A stretch of 64,000 bases of DNA. Origin: Rhabdophis nuchalis (Eukaryota > Chordata > Lepidosauria > Squamata > Natricidae). Made by a program: the position numbers and the translations under genes. Below are positions 49,046 through 59,925 of the stretch, piece after piece. The first letter of the stretch is position 1. Every line of letters starts with the position of its first letter. The notes under the pieces are model-generated. The model did not search any database and was not told the origin of the DNA. It saw nothing but the letters and a program-made list of their open reading frames with translations. The stretch spans positions 43,647,110 to 43,711,109 of the forward strand of contig CM077647.1 of assembly GCA_039707465.1 (NCBI GenBank), written 5' to 3'.

Positions 49046-49070
49046 CTTACTGGGTTCGAATCCCAGTAAG
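49046..49070 (+). promoter_or_regulatory. tRNA T-arm-like hairpin with perfect B box
   Basis: CTTACTGGG and CCCAGTAAG form a 9-bp stem around TTCGAAT, and the centre GGTTCGAATCC matches the pol III B box exactly. It lies just 5' of ribozyme 2. In the tandem units the corresponding place has AGTTCAAATCC. A tRNA origin with pol III transcription is inferred. Confidence 0.6.
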
Positions 49071-49076
49071 GGGTAT

Positions 49077-49123
49077 GGCCAGCTGATGAGAGCTAATAAG
49101 CTCGAAATAGATCTATCCTGGTC
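49077..49123 (+). ncRNA. Hammerhead ribozyme 2 (canonical type I)
   Basis: Stem I is GGCCAG (49077-49082) with CTGGTC (49118-49123). The core is CTGATGA (49083-49089). Stem II is GAGCT-AATA-AGCTC (49090-49103), followed by GAAA (49104-49107). Stem III is the palindrome TAGATCTA (49108-49115), then T and C at 49116-49117 with cleavage predicted after C49117. All conserved core bases of the hammerhead are present. Stem III is only 4 bp without a loop, as in ribozymes that cleave best as dimers in tandem transcripts. Stems II and III differ from the other units by compensating pairs. Confidence 0.88.
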
Positions 49124-49220
49124 TCTTCTAATTAATTTATTGATCAGCTCATAAAACTAACACACATACACATATATATTAAAATTTCTTTAAGGGATGA
49201 TTAATAATAATTAATTAAGA

Positions 49221-49267
49221 GACCAGGATGGATCCATTTCGGGCTCCTTAGCCCTCGTCAGCTGGCC
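49221..49267 (-). ncRNA. Hammerhead ribozyme 3 (inverted, canonical)
   Basis: On the minus strand: GGCCAG, CTGACGA, GGGCT-AAGG-AGCCC, GAAA, TGGATCCA, TC, CTGGTC. It is the exact sequence of ribozymes 5-7 in opposite orientation. With ribozyme 2 it forms an inverted pair about 100 bases apart. Confidence 0.88.
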
Positions 49268-49435
49268 ATACTTCCCTACATGGATTTAATAGGTCTCTGT
49301 CTGGATGGTCTCTAGGTTGAGTCGAAGGACAGAGAAGGATGACAAGTTTGTCTCCTCCCTTAAATAGGCCTAACAGGAAGCTGTAACAATATATCCACTT
49401 CATCAATAAAGTCCTGTAGAAAGGATGATGTAATC

Positions 49436-49513
49436 AGGGAAACTGGTTAGCTCAAGGCATAGAGAAGCCTGCTTCGAATGCTGGAGAGCACCAGTTCAAA
49501 TCCCTGTAGGGAA
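49436..49513 (+). promoter_or_regulatory. tRNA-like pol III promoter region of unit 1 (repeated every 346 bp)
   Basis: GGTTAGCTCAAGGC (49445-49458) resembles an A box and AGTTCAAATCC (49493-49503) a B box, with the 35-base spacing usual for tRNAs. The same pair recurs at +346, +692 and +1038. It lies 15-20 bases 5' of each ribozyme. No T-run terminator follows immediately, so transcripts could span several units. Function is inferred. Confidence 0.5.
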
Positions 49514-49517
49514 GTAT

Positions 49518-49564
49518 GGCCAGCTGACAAGGGCTAAGGAGCCCGAAATGGATCCATCATGGTC
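49518..49564 (+). ncRNA. Hammerhead ribozyme 4 (mutated core)
   Basis: Same layout as ribozyme 5, but the core reads CTGACAA and the base after the cleavage-site TC is A, not C (stem I ATGGTC). The core change hits the conserved G8, which is needed for catalysis, and the other change opens the first pair of stem I. This unit should be inactive. Confidence 0.8.
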
Positions 49565-49863
49565 TCTTAATTAATTATTATTAATCATCCCTTAAAGAAA
49601 TTTAACACATATCTAAAAAGACAGCAGCAATTTAATAGGTCTCTGTCTGGATGGTCTCTAGGTTGAGTCGAAGGACAGAGAAGGATGACAAGTTTGTCTC
49701 CTCCCTTAAATAGGCCTAACAGGAAGCTGTAACAATATATCCACTTCATCAATAAAGTCCTGTAGAAAGGATGATGTAATCAGGGAAACTGGTTAGCTCA
49801 AGGCATAGAGAAGCCTGCTTCGAATGCTGGAGAGCACCAGTTCAAATCCCTGTAGGGAAGTAT

Positions 49864-49910
49864 GGCCAGCTGACGAGGGCTAAGGAGCCCGAAATGGATC
49901 CATCCTGGTC
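49864..49910 (+). ncRNA. Hammerhead ribozyme 5 (canonical)
   Basis: GGCCAG 49864-49869, CTGACGA 49870-49876, stem II GGGCT-AAGG-AGCCC 49877-49890, GAAA 49891-49894, stem III TGGATCCA 49895-49902, TC 49903-49904, CTGGTC 49905-49910. Cleavage is predicted after C49904. Confidence 0.9.
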
Positions 49911-50209
49911 TCTTAATTAATTATTATTAATCATCCCTTAAAGAAATTTAACACATATCTAAAAAGACAGCAGCAATTTAATAGGTCTCTGTCTGGATGG
50001 TCTCTAGGTTGAGTCGAAGGACAGAGAAGGATGACAAGTTTGTCTCCTCCCTTAAATAGGCCTAACAGGAAGCTGTAACAATATATCCACTTCATCAATA
50101 AAGTCCTGTAGAAAGGATGATGTAATCAGGGAAACTGGTTAGCTCAAGGCATAGAGAAGCCTGCTTCGAATGCTGGAGAGCACCAGTTCAAATCCCTGTA
50201 GGGAAGTAT

Positions 50210-50256
50210 GGCCAGCTGACGAGGGCTAAGGAGCCCGAAATGGATCCATCCTGGTC
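50210..50256 (+). ncRNA. Hammerhead ribozyme 6 (canonical)
   Basis: Identical to ribozyme 5, 346 bases downstream. Cleavage is predicted after C50250. Cleavage at 5 and 6 would release a 346-nt RNA. Confidence 0.9.
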
Positions 50257-50555
50257 TCTTAATTAATTATTATTAATCATCCCTTAAAGAAATTTAACAC
50301 ATATCTAAAAAGACAGCAGCAATTTAATAGGTCTCTGTCTGGATGGTCTCTAGGTTGAGTCGAAGGACAGAGAAGGATGACAAGTTTGTCTCCTCCCTTA
50401 AATAGGCCTAACAGGAAGCTGTAACAATATATCCACTTCATCAATAAAGTCCTGTAGAAAGGATGATGTAATCAGGGAAACTGGTTAGCTCAAGGCATAG
50501 AGAAGCCTGCTTCGAATGCTGGAGAGCACCAGTTCAAATCCCTGTAGGGAAGTAT

Positions 50556-50602
50556 GGCCAGCTGACGAGGGCTAAGGAGCCCGAAATGGATCCATCCTGG
50601 TC
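50556..50602 (+). ncRNA. Hammerhead ribozyme 7 (canonical)
   Basis: Identical to ribozymes 5 and 6. Core CTGACGA at 50562-50568; cleavage predicted after C50596. It is the last motif before the truncated fifth unit. Confidence 0.9.
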
Positions 50603-50782
50603 TCTTAATTAATTATTATTAATCATCCCTTAAAGAAATTTAACACATATCTAAAAAGACAGCAGCAATTTAATAGGTCTCTGTCTGGATGGTCTCTAGG
50701 TTGAGTCGAAGGACAGAGAAGGATGACAAGTTTGTCTCCTCCCTTAAATAGGCCTAACAGGAAGCTGTAACAATATATCCAC

Positions 50783-50886
<104 letters not shown>

Positions 50887-50982
50887 ATATATAGATATAT
50901 ATATCACATTTTAAAATTTGTCCATTCAATCTTTAGTTTTACATTAACATCCGTTTCAGGAATTACAGTAATTCAAAGTTAA

Positions 50983-51902
50983 TTATTTTTGAGATCTGAG
51001 TCTCTTTGCTATTATGTCTTCTTTCTCCCTCCCCCCAGTGGGCAGGGCCATGGCTTCTCCCGTTCCTTCTTCTGCGTCTCCCAGGATTGAGGAGTGTTTT
51101 TTGAGAGAGGCCTCTGCCTCCCCTGTTGTTTTAATTCTAATCCTGCCTCCATCCCAGAATACCAACATTCCTTCAGGCATTAACCATTTGAACCAGATTC
51201 CGTTTTTATATAATTTTTTTGACAAGAAGGAATATTTCCTTCTCGCTTCTCTGATTTTTTTTGGAATCTGCTTCAATATGGAAATGTCTGTTTGCTCATA
51301 CTTCAAAGGCCTCTCTCATTGTGCCCTCAGTATCTCGTCCCATGTGGACCTTCTTAAAAATTTAATATGAATCTCTCTGGGTACTTCATTTATTCTAGCA
51401 TATGCTGAGTTAATTCTATAAATTAAATCTATTTCCCCCCCAAAGGTATTCTTTATTTTTTTTAATGTAATCTGCTAAAATCTCACTCATCAAATCTCTG
51501 AGATCTTCCCCCCCTCTCTCAGGGATGTTCTGAAACCTAAGGAAGAAAGACATCCTTTCAAATTCAAACTTAGACATATGTCCAGAAAATTCTGCAGTTT
51601 CTTTTTGCAGTTCCTTTATCTCTCCTTTCATCTCGGCTGCCCTCTCCCTTCAACTCTCCAATTTTCTGTTCGTTAGTTGTTGTAGTTCTTTGTGTCTCCA
51701 GCAATTCTATTCTTAAGTTCATAAGGTCTTTCCGCATTTCTTGTATTTCTTTCATTATATCATGGAGCGTTGGTTCTTTATCTTCTCCTGCCGCCTCTTT
51801 CTGCAACATTGTGGTGATTTTCCCTTGCTGTAAAACCGGGCTAGCTCTGGCTGAAGATGGAGCGGAAAAGGACTTTGCAGCTGGTAGCTTTTTTGGAGGC
51901 AT
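50983..51902 (-). pseudogene. L1 ORF1p-like RNA-binding protein, frameshifted
   Basis: Start MPPKKLPAAKSFSAPSSARA at 51902, then VLQQGKITTMLQKEAAGEDKEPTLHDIMKEIQEMRKDLMNLRIELLETQ, a heptad-rich coiled coil. After a frame change near 51640 come the RRM block FERMSFFLRFQNIPERGGEDLRDLM and EILADYIKKNKEYLWGG. Another frame change precedes LIYRINSAYARIN-VPREIHIKF and a TGA at about 51317. The C-terminal domain (51306-50983) has KIREARRKYSFLSKKLYKNGIWFKWLMPEGMLVFWDGGRIRIK and ends IAKRLRSQK. Overall about 300 residues, the usual length of L1 ORF1p. Confidence 0.85.
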
Positions 51903-52730
51903 TTGTAATTTTAAGATTTTGCAATAAAAATGGCATCAAGGAGCAAGCAGTCGGTGAAATCCGAGATGTCAGGAATAAACTAAGTCAATGTTTTAATCTT
52001 GTTTTTTATAATGTCCAGAGAGCTGATTGTCCTGTAAATCCATAATAAAAAAAAGAAAGGTCCACTTATTGGGAAGGACACCAAGGGCTTCTTGAGAAGG
52101 CTTTAAAAATAAATTTTCCTTGATTTTTAACAAGTTGGAGGAATGTAATCATGAGTCCGCTAGGAACAAAGAGAATGCCATTTTGCTGCCTCAACACAGG
52201 AAAGGAGAAAAAAGTAAAAGTTTCCATTCTTTAACGAGGGTCAGATACAATGTTGCTAGCTGCAATTCAATAGTTGAAACACAGTTTCTTTTAAATGGTA
52301 TAGGAACGTATGATATTAATCCTCACTCTCCTACGTCTGGAGAGCATTTTAAGTAGCCGCTTTTTACAAGGGGGGGGGTTTCTACAGTTAAACTCCCCCC
52401 TCTATTTTTCTTTCTGCAGAAGATTGAATGAATAATAAATCCAAAACTCACAGTCCACATTTTTTTGAAAGGAAGTCCCTGGTGTACTCCTCCAAGTCCG
52501 GCATTTCAGCCCGTCTCCTTTATTTCTGCGTTTTCCAGCTGGCGTTGGTGACCCCCCCCCCCCCCGCTTTCAGCTCTTCGGCTCCTAGAGCAAAGCGGGA
52601 AAAAGCACCCCGCCAATCGCCATTGATACTGGGGGCCCCACAGCTGCTAGTGCGGCAGAGAGTTAACTCAAACTCAAACTGCAGGCGTGCCCCAAAACGC
52701 GTCTGTCGCCATTGGAAGCCAGAAGTCAAG
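51903..52730 (-). promoter_or_regulatory. 5' leader of the HAL1-like element
   Basis: About 830 bases upstream of the ORF1 start, up to the target duplication. Its first 200 bases on the minus strand (52730 to about 52540) are the only G+C- and CpG-rich part (GCGACAGACGCGTTTTGG), as expected for an L1-type internal promoter. A C-run of 14 sits at 52551-52564. The leader suggests a full-length insertion. Confidence 0.6.
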
Positions 52731-53044
52731 TCCCTGATTGAGTGATTGTTGCATTCATGAACCCTAATTACTGTCTTTCAGAGACTGGGATTTTTTAATT
52801 CTGTTTTATCTCTTATTCTTGGAGTGCTCATAATAGATAGGTCAGTTTTCACATCATACCTCATACTTCAAGTAGCTTCCATTGATGCAGAAAAAACATT
52901 GAAAAGATCACAATGGATCTCCTGAATTGTACCTTATAGTTATGGTATATTATCTTCATAATATATAATTTATTAGAGAATGGACTTTTCTATGTACAAA
53001 AATCTATAAATACTTCTCTGAGGAATCCTGATAATGCAGTAATA

Positions 53045-53275
53045 AAAGTGCAGTATTGAAAACTAACTCTGCCCACTGCCAGGAATTTGATCCTGACCAG
53101 CTCAAGGTTGATTCAGCCTTTCATCCTTCTGAGGTTGGTAATATTAGGACTCAGATTGTTGGAGGTAATATGCAAATAATGCTTCTACACTACAAATTTC
53201 CCAAGCGGTTTTATAAAGTATTATGGGACAGTACATAAGCCTAAATGCTATTATTATTGCTAATGCTATAAATAT
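53045..53275 (+). mobile_element. tRNA-derived SINE, diverged
   Basis: Matches the SINE at 14254 in order: CTGCCCACTGCCAGGAATTTGATCC (head), TTGATTCAGCCTTTCATCC, ACTCAGATTGTTGGAGG and the tail ACATAAGCCTAAATGCTATT. Many substitutions; the B box is decayed. Confidence 0.65.
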
Positions 53276-53577
53276 TCCAAATTGCAATTTTGGTAGCATG
53301 CAACATGTAAGCCAAGAAACAATTGGAAACTGAAATGTTCTAGGTCTTTTTTCCCCAGAATGGTTAATAATTTGATTATGGGGACAATATTTTCTTTGTA
53401 TGTCATGAATTTAAGGGATGTTTCTTCAGTATGCTTTACAATAATCCCTTTCATCTCAACCCAGCATTGATTTACTGCATAAAGATGTCAGAAATTTTAA
53501 TTCAAGTCAGAAAGTACATGAATCTGACTGAGGAAGACCTAAATATTCAATAATGAAACCACTAATGTCTAGTGAAT

Positions 53578-54060
53578 AGAATAACAGAGTTGGAAGGGAT
53601 CTTGAAGGTCTTCTAGTCCAACCCCCTTCTTAGGCAGGAAACTCTACATCACTTCAGACAAACTTTTGTCCAAAATCTTCTTAAAAACCTCTAGTGTTGG
53701 AACATTCACAACTTCTGGAGGTAAGTAATTCCACTGATTAATTGTTCTAATTGTTAGGAAATTTCTCTTTAATTCTAAGTTGCTTCTCTCCTTGATTAGT
53801 TTCCACCCATTGCTTCTTGTCCTGCTCTCAGGTGCTTTGGAGAATAGCTTGACTCCCTCTTCTTTGTGGCAACCCCTGAGATATTGGAAGGCTGCTATCA
53901 TGTCACCCTTGGTCCTTCTTTTCATCAAACTAGACATACCCAGTTCCTGCAACCGTTCTTCATATGTTTTAGCCCCCAGTCCCCTAATCATTTTGTGGCA
54001 CTTCTCAGCACTCTTTCTAGAGTCTCAACATCTTTTTTACACCATGACAATCAAAACTGG
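53578..54060 (-). mobile_element. CR1 LINE 3' end
   Basis: On plus it begins with the reversed CR1 terminus (CAGAGTTGGAAGGGATCTTG, CTTCTAGTCCAACCCCC). On minus it reads [81 protein letters not shown]. The 5' truncation lies near 54060 in the VETLERVQRRA region. Frame 53644-53991 is open to the native end. Confidence 0.85.
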
Positions 54061-57000
54061 TATTCCATGTGTGGCTTCTTTAGGATTTCCAAAGGATAAA
54101 TATAGCATTAGCTCTAATTATAAAATAAAGTCCAACTGACCATCAAACTTAAGATGTGTTTCCCTTTTTTTCAGCAGACAACCCATTTTATAGCTTATAT
54201 AGCCTTTCCTATTTAGGAACGGTAAAAATAACGGATTCATGATGTTAACTGCTTCCAGGTGTGCCCATAGGTAGTGGATAGAATTTATTCCATTTAGAGC
54301 CTATTTCCAAAAACAGATTACGTTTCTTTTTACAGTTGCAAATAGCATTGTGATTTAAAAAAAAAAACAAGATAAATTTGATCTATGTAGTCAAATTAAT
54401 ACCCCACTGTGAAAATTAGGCAAAAATAACTCTGACTTTTCTGCTCAATAAATATCAGATTCTTTGCTCTGCACGTACAATATTTCAAAGTGAGTCAATG
54501 AAACAAAAAAGATTATGTCCAATTGCCTACCACAATCCTAATTACTGATTCTTATACATTTAAAAATTTCAGAATACAGAAAATGGGTAGACCAGTATAA
54601 CTGTACTATACAGCCAATACCCACTTAATGACTTTTTGAACATACCATGGCAGGGAATGAGTGACATTTATAATTAGTTTGTTGTACAATGGTCTCTGCA
54701 ATCATGTAATTGTGATTTGGACACTTGGCACCTGGCTTCCAATTACATCATAGCATCATTTGTAACTTTCTTTGCCAGTTTCCTACAATTAGTCAATGAG
54801 GAAGCCAGTTGGAAGGTTCAAATGAAATGTGCTTGTTTAATGATCCACAGTGATTCACTTGATGGTGGCAAGCAGAGGTGCTGGAATTTCCATCACTAAG
54901 TTCCACAGTCATATAACATCACTCTTTATAACTGTACTACTTAGCAAGAGAAATTCCAGTCCAAATTACCATAATTAAGTGAGGACTATTTGTATTTGTT
55001 TCAAGATGGAAAAGCAATGGCATTTCCTGAGGCTCCTGTGACATATAGGAACTTACATTAATTTAGTATATGCCTCTGCCTAGTTAGATAAGTTCAACTT
55101 TTTCAAATGACTATGCTGGTAAGAATTATAGCAGAGTTGTTCCAGAGCATCTGAAGTCTACCACATTGAGGAATGCTTAGCAATCATGTATATTCTAATC
55201 TCAGTTCCAGGATCTGGCAATCTTTGTGAATGAAAGTGTGCATATTTGAAAGCAGCACTCAGTAAATATTGAATTTTGCTAGTCTACCATCAACACAGGT
55301 GTTGTTTTTTCTGTAAATATCAAAACACTGTGGTTACTGCTTACACGTTTATATGAATCACTCCTGCAAAGCTTCCCAAGGTGCCTTTTTAGCAAACTGC
55401 ATAGTAGCAAAAGCATATGTCAAATGATTAAGACACACAAAGATTTGGTAAAAGTAAAAAATATGACTTTTGACATTTTTTGGAAAAATAAATTGACAAA
55501 ATATGTTGAAAATCATGCACCAAACTGTATCATTATGAGAAAATATTTATTATGGTAGCTATAATTTCATAAAATATACATACACATTATGTGATATTCA
55601 ATGAGATATATTTACCTTAGAAGCATAATAGCTTAGCATTGTATTAAATGTAATGGACATTTTCATGTAGCTCATAAGAAAATGATAATACTTTCACTAT
55701 TATGCATGTAACATAGTTGTTAACATCACAGTATCCATGGTTGTTAAACTCTACAGCCTTATGTTTGGTGACAGATATTCTATTTCTCAACTTGAATGCC
55801 ATATTAATTGGTATTCTGCTAATGTTTACTTAGTATTAAGAATATTTTCATGTACCTGTCATAACTAATAATGGCTTCTCTAGATTGATCTTCAATTACA
55901 TACAGACAAAATCAATCAAATTCTGTAACATGTGCATATGTACCACTGTGGATTACATGTGAATACTTTTTACATTTCATATAGATGAGTGAATCAACTT
56001 GAAAAGACATTTGACTGATAACTAGCAATATATAGTATAGATTAATAAATATATTAATAATCCATGCATTTTAACAAGTTTTTATGGTAGCAAGTTTGAG
56101 AAAGAGAAGAGATACAACAATACAAATCAAGCAATTCTCAACTAAGCAAAAAGAAATCACAAAGTGTTTTTCACCCATATTCACCTGATACTTAGAATAT
56201 AACACTGAAATAGACCCATCTCTTAAATGTGTCTATTCTGATTAAGTCTGGATTCAATCCAAAGACTTTTGTTGTACATATAAATTTTTTGCAACGCTAA
56301 AGCAGTGAGGGGCTTCACTAGAAGGGAGAACTATTAAGATCACACAAAGTGTATTGCAGCCTTTAAGCAATTACATGCATTTTTAAGAGGCCATAAAAGA
56401 GAAAGAACAAACTTAGCAGAAATTATTGGATTCAAAAAAAAGACTTTATCACATAATTTTCATGTTGTTCAATAGTCTAAGTACAGTATGTTAAATCTCA
56501 ATACTGCAGTACTATTTTTTTCAAATGCAAGGCACAATCTTCCATGATGGCCTGGTCACAACCCTTCAATTAATAACAAGTATCCCAATGCTTGTAAGAT
56601 TTTAGCGATCTCCTAAGAGAATATTAAAATCTTAATACATTTAAGGGTCTGGCATGATATCTCATGTCAGAATATAAAATCTAATAAGGTTTGGAGAACT
56701 TGTAAAAAGATTGCCCATTATTTAACATACAAAAGAATAGCAAAAATAATTTTTATATCTCGGCATTTTGACCTGTTTTCCTGTCACAATTGATCTTAAA
56801 TTTACTATGCATATTACAAGCTTTCTATACCATTTAGAGTTCTAGAAAAATGGGTTTCAAAATTTATAGAATAGTTCCCAAAGATATAAAAGGTTGCAAA
56901 CAGTCACTCCCTATTATGTATATGAAAACTAGGATAAAGGGAGAATTCAGCATCCATAATCTTTTTATTTTTTAGAACCCTTAAGAATTAAAATGGGTTT

Positions 57001-58450
57001 AAGAGTTTTCCAAATCTAGTATCTCTACTGGGCCTCTTGTATACTTCTGAAAGGTAGACACTTAGAAGATGCACTATTCTAAGATGATTTTTCTAAGTTC
57101 CTCTAGACTAGGTTATGTTATTAGGCTTGGGTCCCAGGAAACCAGCTGAATTTTAAGATGGCTCCCCTGTTGTGATTGATATGGTTGATATTTACTCTCT
57201 CCATTTGTGACTTTGCTCTTATTACTTCCATCAGAAGAATGAAAGCAGCATCAGGACATAAACTCTGTCCCACAAGGATATGTACAGAATAGAACAAGGG
57301 CTTGCATCAATTACAGAAGCTGCTGGATACAGTGAAGCTCTTGGGTGAATGTTTTGCTTATTTTATATTACGTAATTGCCACAATAAGGTCTATCCACAT
57401 ATGGTCTATCCACACCTTAGTACTCTTATATCTAAGATGAACTTATAATCTTTCATTGAGGAGATTTAAATGATTACACCAAGTTATGAACCTCTATGGA
57501 TATTACTTGTGAATTTCAGCCCATGTTCTTCCATAGTTACTTACATATGCTTAATGTAATTAAGAGATTGGAAAAAAGAAGCTTATTCAGAAAATGGATT
57601 ATTTATCCATTAATCTATTTCATCATATACTTACTATGTTGATTGATGGAAAGAGAAATGTTGTTTGTTAAGCATATTTATTTGCTTATTTGTAACCGTA
57701 TCTGGTGCAGTAGAGAATATTTAAAACAGATGACAAAAGATCAAACACTACTAGCTAATTTTTGCATATTCCATTTACAGAATATAATGAGATGTGACTG
57801 TGACAATTGTTTGAAAACACAAGAATCAAATAATTATATTTATTGGAGAGACAAGAATGGGTGAGCATTCATGTTCAACCAGTGCTAGATAAATTTGGGG
57901 TTTCTTTCGTACTGTGTGAAACAGCTCATTATTTCAGAAAAAAGTTAGCAACATTTATTTAAATGCTACTCTTATGCTTACATCTTGGTGGAAATATTTA
58001 TAAATGTGATAACAATGTGAAATGTAAACAACATAATCCTAAACATGCTTATGTGAAAGTAAATCCTCATATGGATAATAGGATGTATTATCTGTTAAAT
58101 ATGTTTCTGAGTGAAGCTAAATGCAGAAAAATAAATGAATCTTTCATATTTCAGTCTTGAAATGAATTGGATCCACACTAATCTGGCCTACTTCCATTTA
58201 GAAGAGAGAACTGGCAAAGTATTATTTATTTGTAAGCAGTAAAGCTATAACAAATCTCTTTATATTTTCTTCAGTAAAGGCCTGAAAAGGTCCATGGAAT
58301 TAAATATCTCATCTAAAAACCGAAGCAAGCAGGTTGAGGATCATATTGTATGAAAATCACATTTCCAACAGTGTTGCATTTCCTCCTCCCCCATCCATAG
58401 CATATTTATACTGTAAATTAGTGACTGTAATACATGCAACAAAAATATAT
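54061..58450. other. Unique AT-rich DNA without recognisable repeats
   Basis: The longest stretch here that contains no recognisable transposon. No exon could be defended. It lies downstream of the candidate minus-strand terminal exon at 58659 and could be 3' flank. A short plus-strand stretch at 57781-57860 has splice-like borders but no further support. Confidence 0.5.
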
Positions 58451-58475
58451 TTTATCAGTTTATGTAAACATTAGC

Positions 58476-58481
58476 TTTATT
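58476..58481 (-). terminator. Candidate polyadenylation signal AATAAA
   Basis: Minus-strand AATAAA in ATGAATAAAGC, about 180 bases after the stop codon of the candidate terminal exon. Other AATAAA words occur in this AT-rich DNA, so the link is weak. Confidence 0.35.
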
Positions 58482-58658
58482 CATGCAAAATGCCTACAAA
58501 ACTGTGGCAACAAATTATTCTAATAAAATCATTTTACATTAACTCTGTCACAGCAACTGTTATTCCTGCTTCTATGATTATGCAGTAGAGAATATTTTAA
58601 AAACCTTTGAAAGATTTCCAGCCTACATTCCTGCTCATTTGATTTTATAAGGTTTGAA

Positions 58659-58766
58659 CTACTCTTTGCTGTAGTTCCTTGTTCTTTTAATGATGGAAGA
58701 GAAGAGGCCAGTTTTTGGAGGAGGCGCCATCAGAACTGGAGCTTGATTCTTGTGAGTAATTTTTAT
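58659..58766 (-). CDS. Candidate terminal coding exon of an unknown host gene
   Basis: On the minus strand a strong 3' splice site (a pyrimidine tract, GTTTTCTTTTTCACCAG) ends at 58767. It is followed by 35 codons in phase 0 and a TAG (58659-58661). The peptide [20 protein letters not shown] then [15 protein letters not shown] looks like a basic cytoplasmic tail with a Pro-rich patch. Unlike nearly all other frames here it is not part of any repeat, is not low complexity and has a codon choice more balanced than the surrounding AT-rich DNA. I do not recognise the protein. Upstream exons would lie beyond 59 kb, where the window is full of repeats. Confidence 0.45.
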   Translation of the reverse strand: MKITHKNQAPVLMAPPPKTGLFSSIIKRTRNYSKE

Positions 58767-59075
58767 CTGGTGAAAAAGAAAACAAGTTATAATTATATCA
58801 CCTGTCACAAGATAATTGTATGCTTTCCTTTCCCAACTTTTAAGGTTGTTCCAATAGAACATAGTGCAAATGAATACAATTTTTAAAAGCTGATAATTGA
58901 TTAGAGCATTATTTAAATGAAAGATTCACATAATCATATTAATCGCATTAAGACCCTAGTTGAACCTCCTAGTGTCTACTTACATTTGTTTTAGAATATT
59001 TTAAAGTCACACTATCATGAAATATAAGAAAACACATGTAAAACATAGTAGTAACAAGATCAGATAAAATATACA

Positions 59076-59510
59076 TCTATATAAATAAAAATGTAAAATA
59101 GTTTGTACGAATTCACTAATCTCAAAAACTACTGGGCCGATTTACACCAAACTTTCACACAATATAGACAAGGACTTCCGATAATAGAATAGCTAATCAT
59201 TTTGTGCCTAGCACGTGTGTGTTGTGTACAAATTACACACACAAAAATATACCCACTGAAATGTGTGTTAACATCCCTGTAGCCACGCCCATCAAACTGC
59301 TTTTCAACTGTCAGTGTTGGAAGAGGCCTCATACGGCGGCCTCTTGGGGCCAAAAAGGCACAGAGGATAGCAAACTCCCAGGTGGCCCATAGAGGGGGGG
59401 GGGAATTCTGCTCAGGACTGTTGTCTGAGGTAAAAAAACGGAGGCAGGCAGCTGCTTTAAACTGTTTAATACGAACTGAACCAAACTGTAACAAAGAATC
59501 ACCCATCTGA
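59076..59510 (+). mobile_element. Helitron-type fragment (5' end)
   Basis: Starts TCTATATAAATAAAAATG after A, the same 5' terminus as the element at 8539-9007, and continues TACTGGGCCGATTTACACC and CTTTCACACAATATAG, which correspond to the matching part there. No CTAG-T end is found before the CR1 at 59519, so the 3' end is lost. The right boundary is approximate. Confidence 0.5.
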
Positions 59511-59518
59511 CAGCAAAT

Positions 59519-59880
59519 ACAGTTTAATGAAAAGAAGGACTAGGGAAGACATGATAGCAGCCTTCCAATATCTCAGGGGTTGCCCCAAAGAAGAGGGAGT
59601 CAAGCTATTCACCAAGGCACCTGAGGGCAGAACAAGAAGCAATGGGTGGAAACTAATCAAGGAGAGAAGCAACCTAGAACTGAGGGCAAATTTCCTGGCA
59701 GTGAGAACTATTAACCAGTGGAACATCTTGCCACCAGAAGTTATGGATGCCCCAAAACTGAAGAGAGAAGAGACTGGAAAACCATTTGTCTGAAACGGCA
59801 TAGGGTCTCCTGCTTGAGCAGCGGGGTTGGACTAGATGACCTCCAAGGTCCCTTCCAACTCTGCTATTGTATTATTGTAT
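59519..59880 (+). mobile_element. CR1 LINE 3' end, copy a
   Basis: Starts ACAGTTTAATGAAAAGAAGG and reads MKRRTREDMIAAFQYLRGCPKEEGVKLFTKAPEGRTRSNGWKLIKERSN to PPEVMDAPKL, then the CR1 3' UTR (GTTGGACTAGATGACCTCC, CCTTCCAACTCTGC) ending TATTGTATTACAGTA. Its 3' UTR is uninterrupted. Confidence 0.87.
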
Positions 59881-59925
59881 TACAGTAGGTAGGTAGATAG
59901 GGGAATAGAGAGACAGGGAGAAATA

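Noticed and set aside
49053..49063. Functional tRNA gene at the B box
   Set aside because: Only the T-arm is convincing; no complete acceptor, D-arm and anticodon arm can be folded around it.
57781..57860. Possible internal exon on plus (CATTTACAG ... AATGG|GTGAGC) with Cys-rich peptide
   Set aside because: Splice-like borders exist, but the peptide has no recognisable family, the upstream frame is also open, and there is no neighbouring exon. Kept only as a weak observation.
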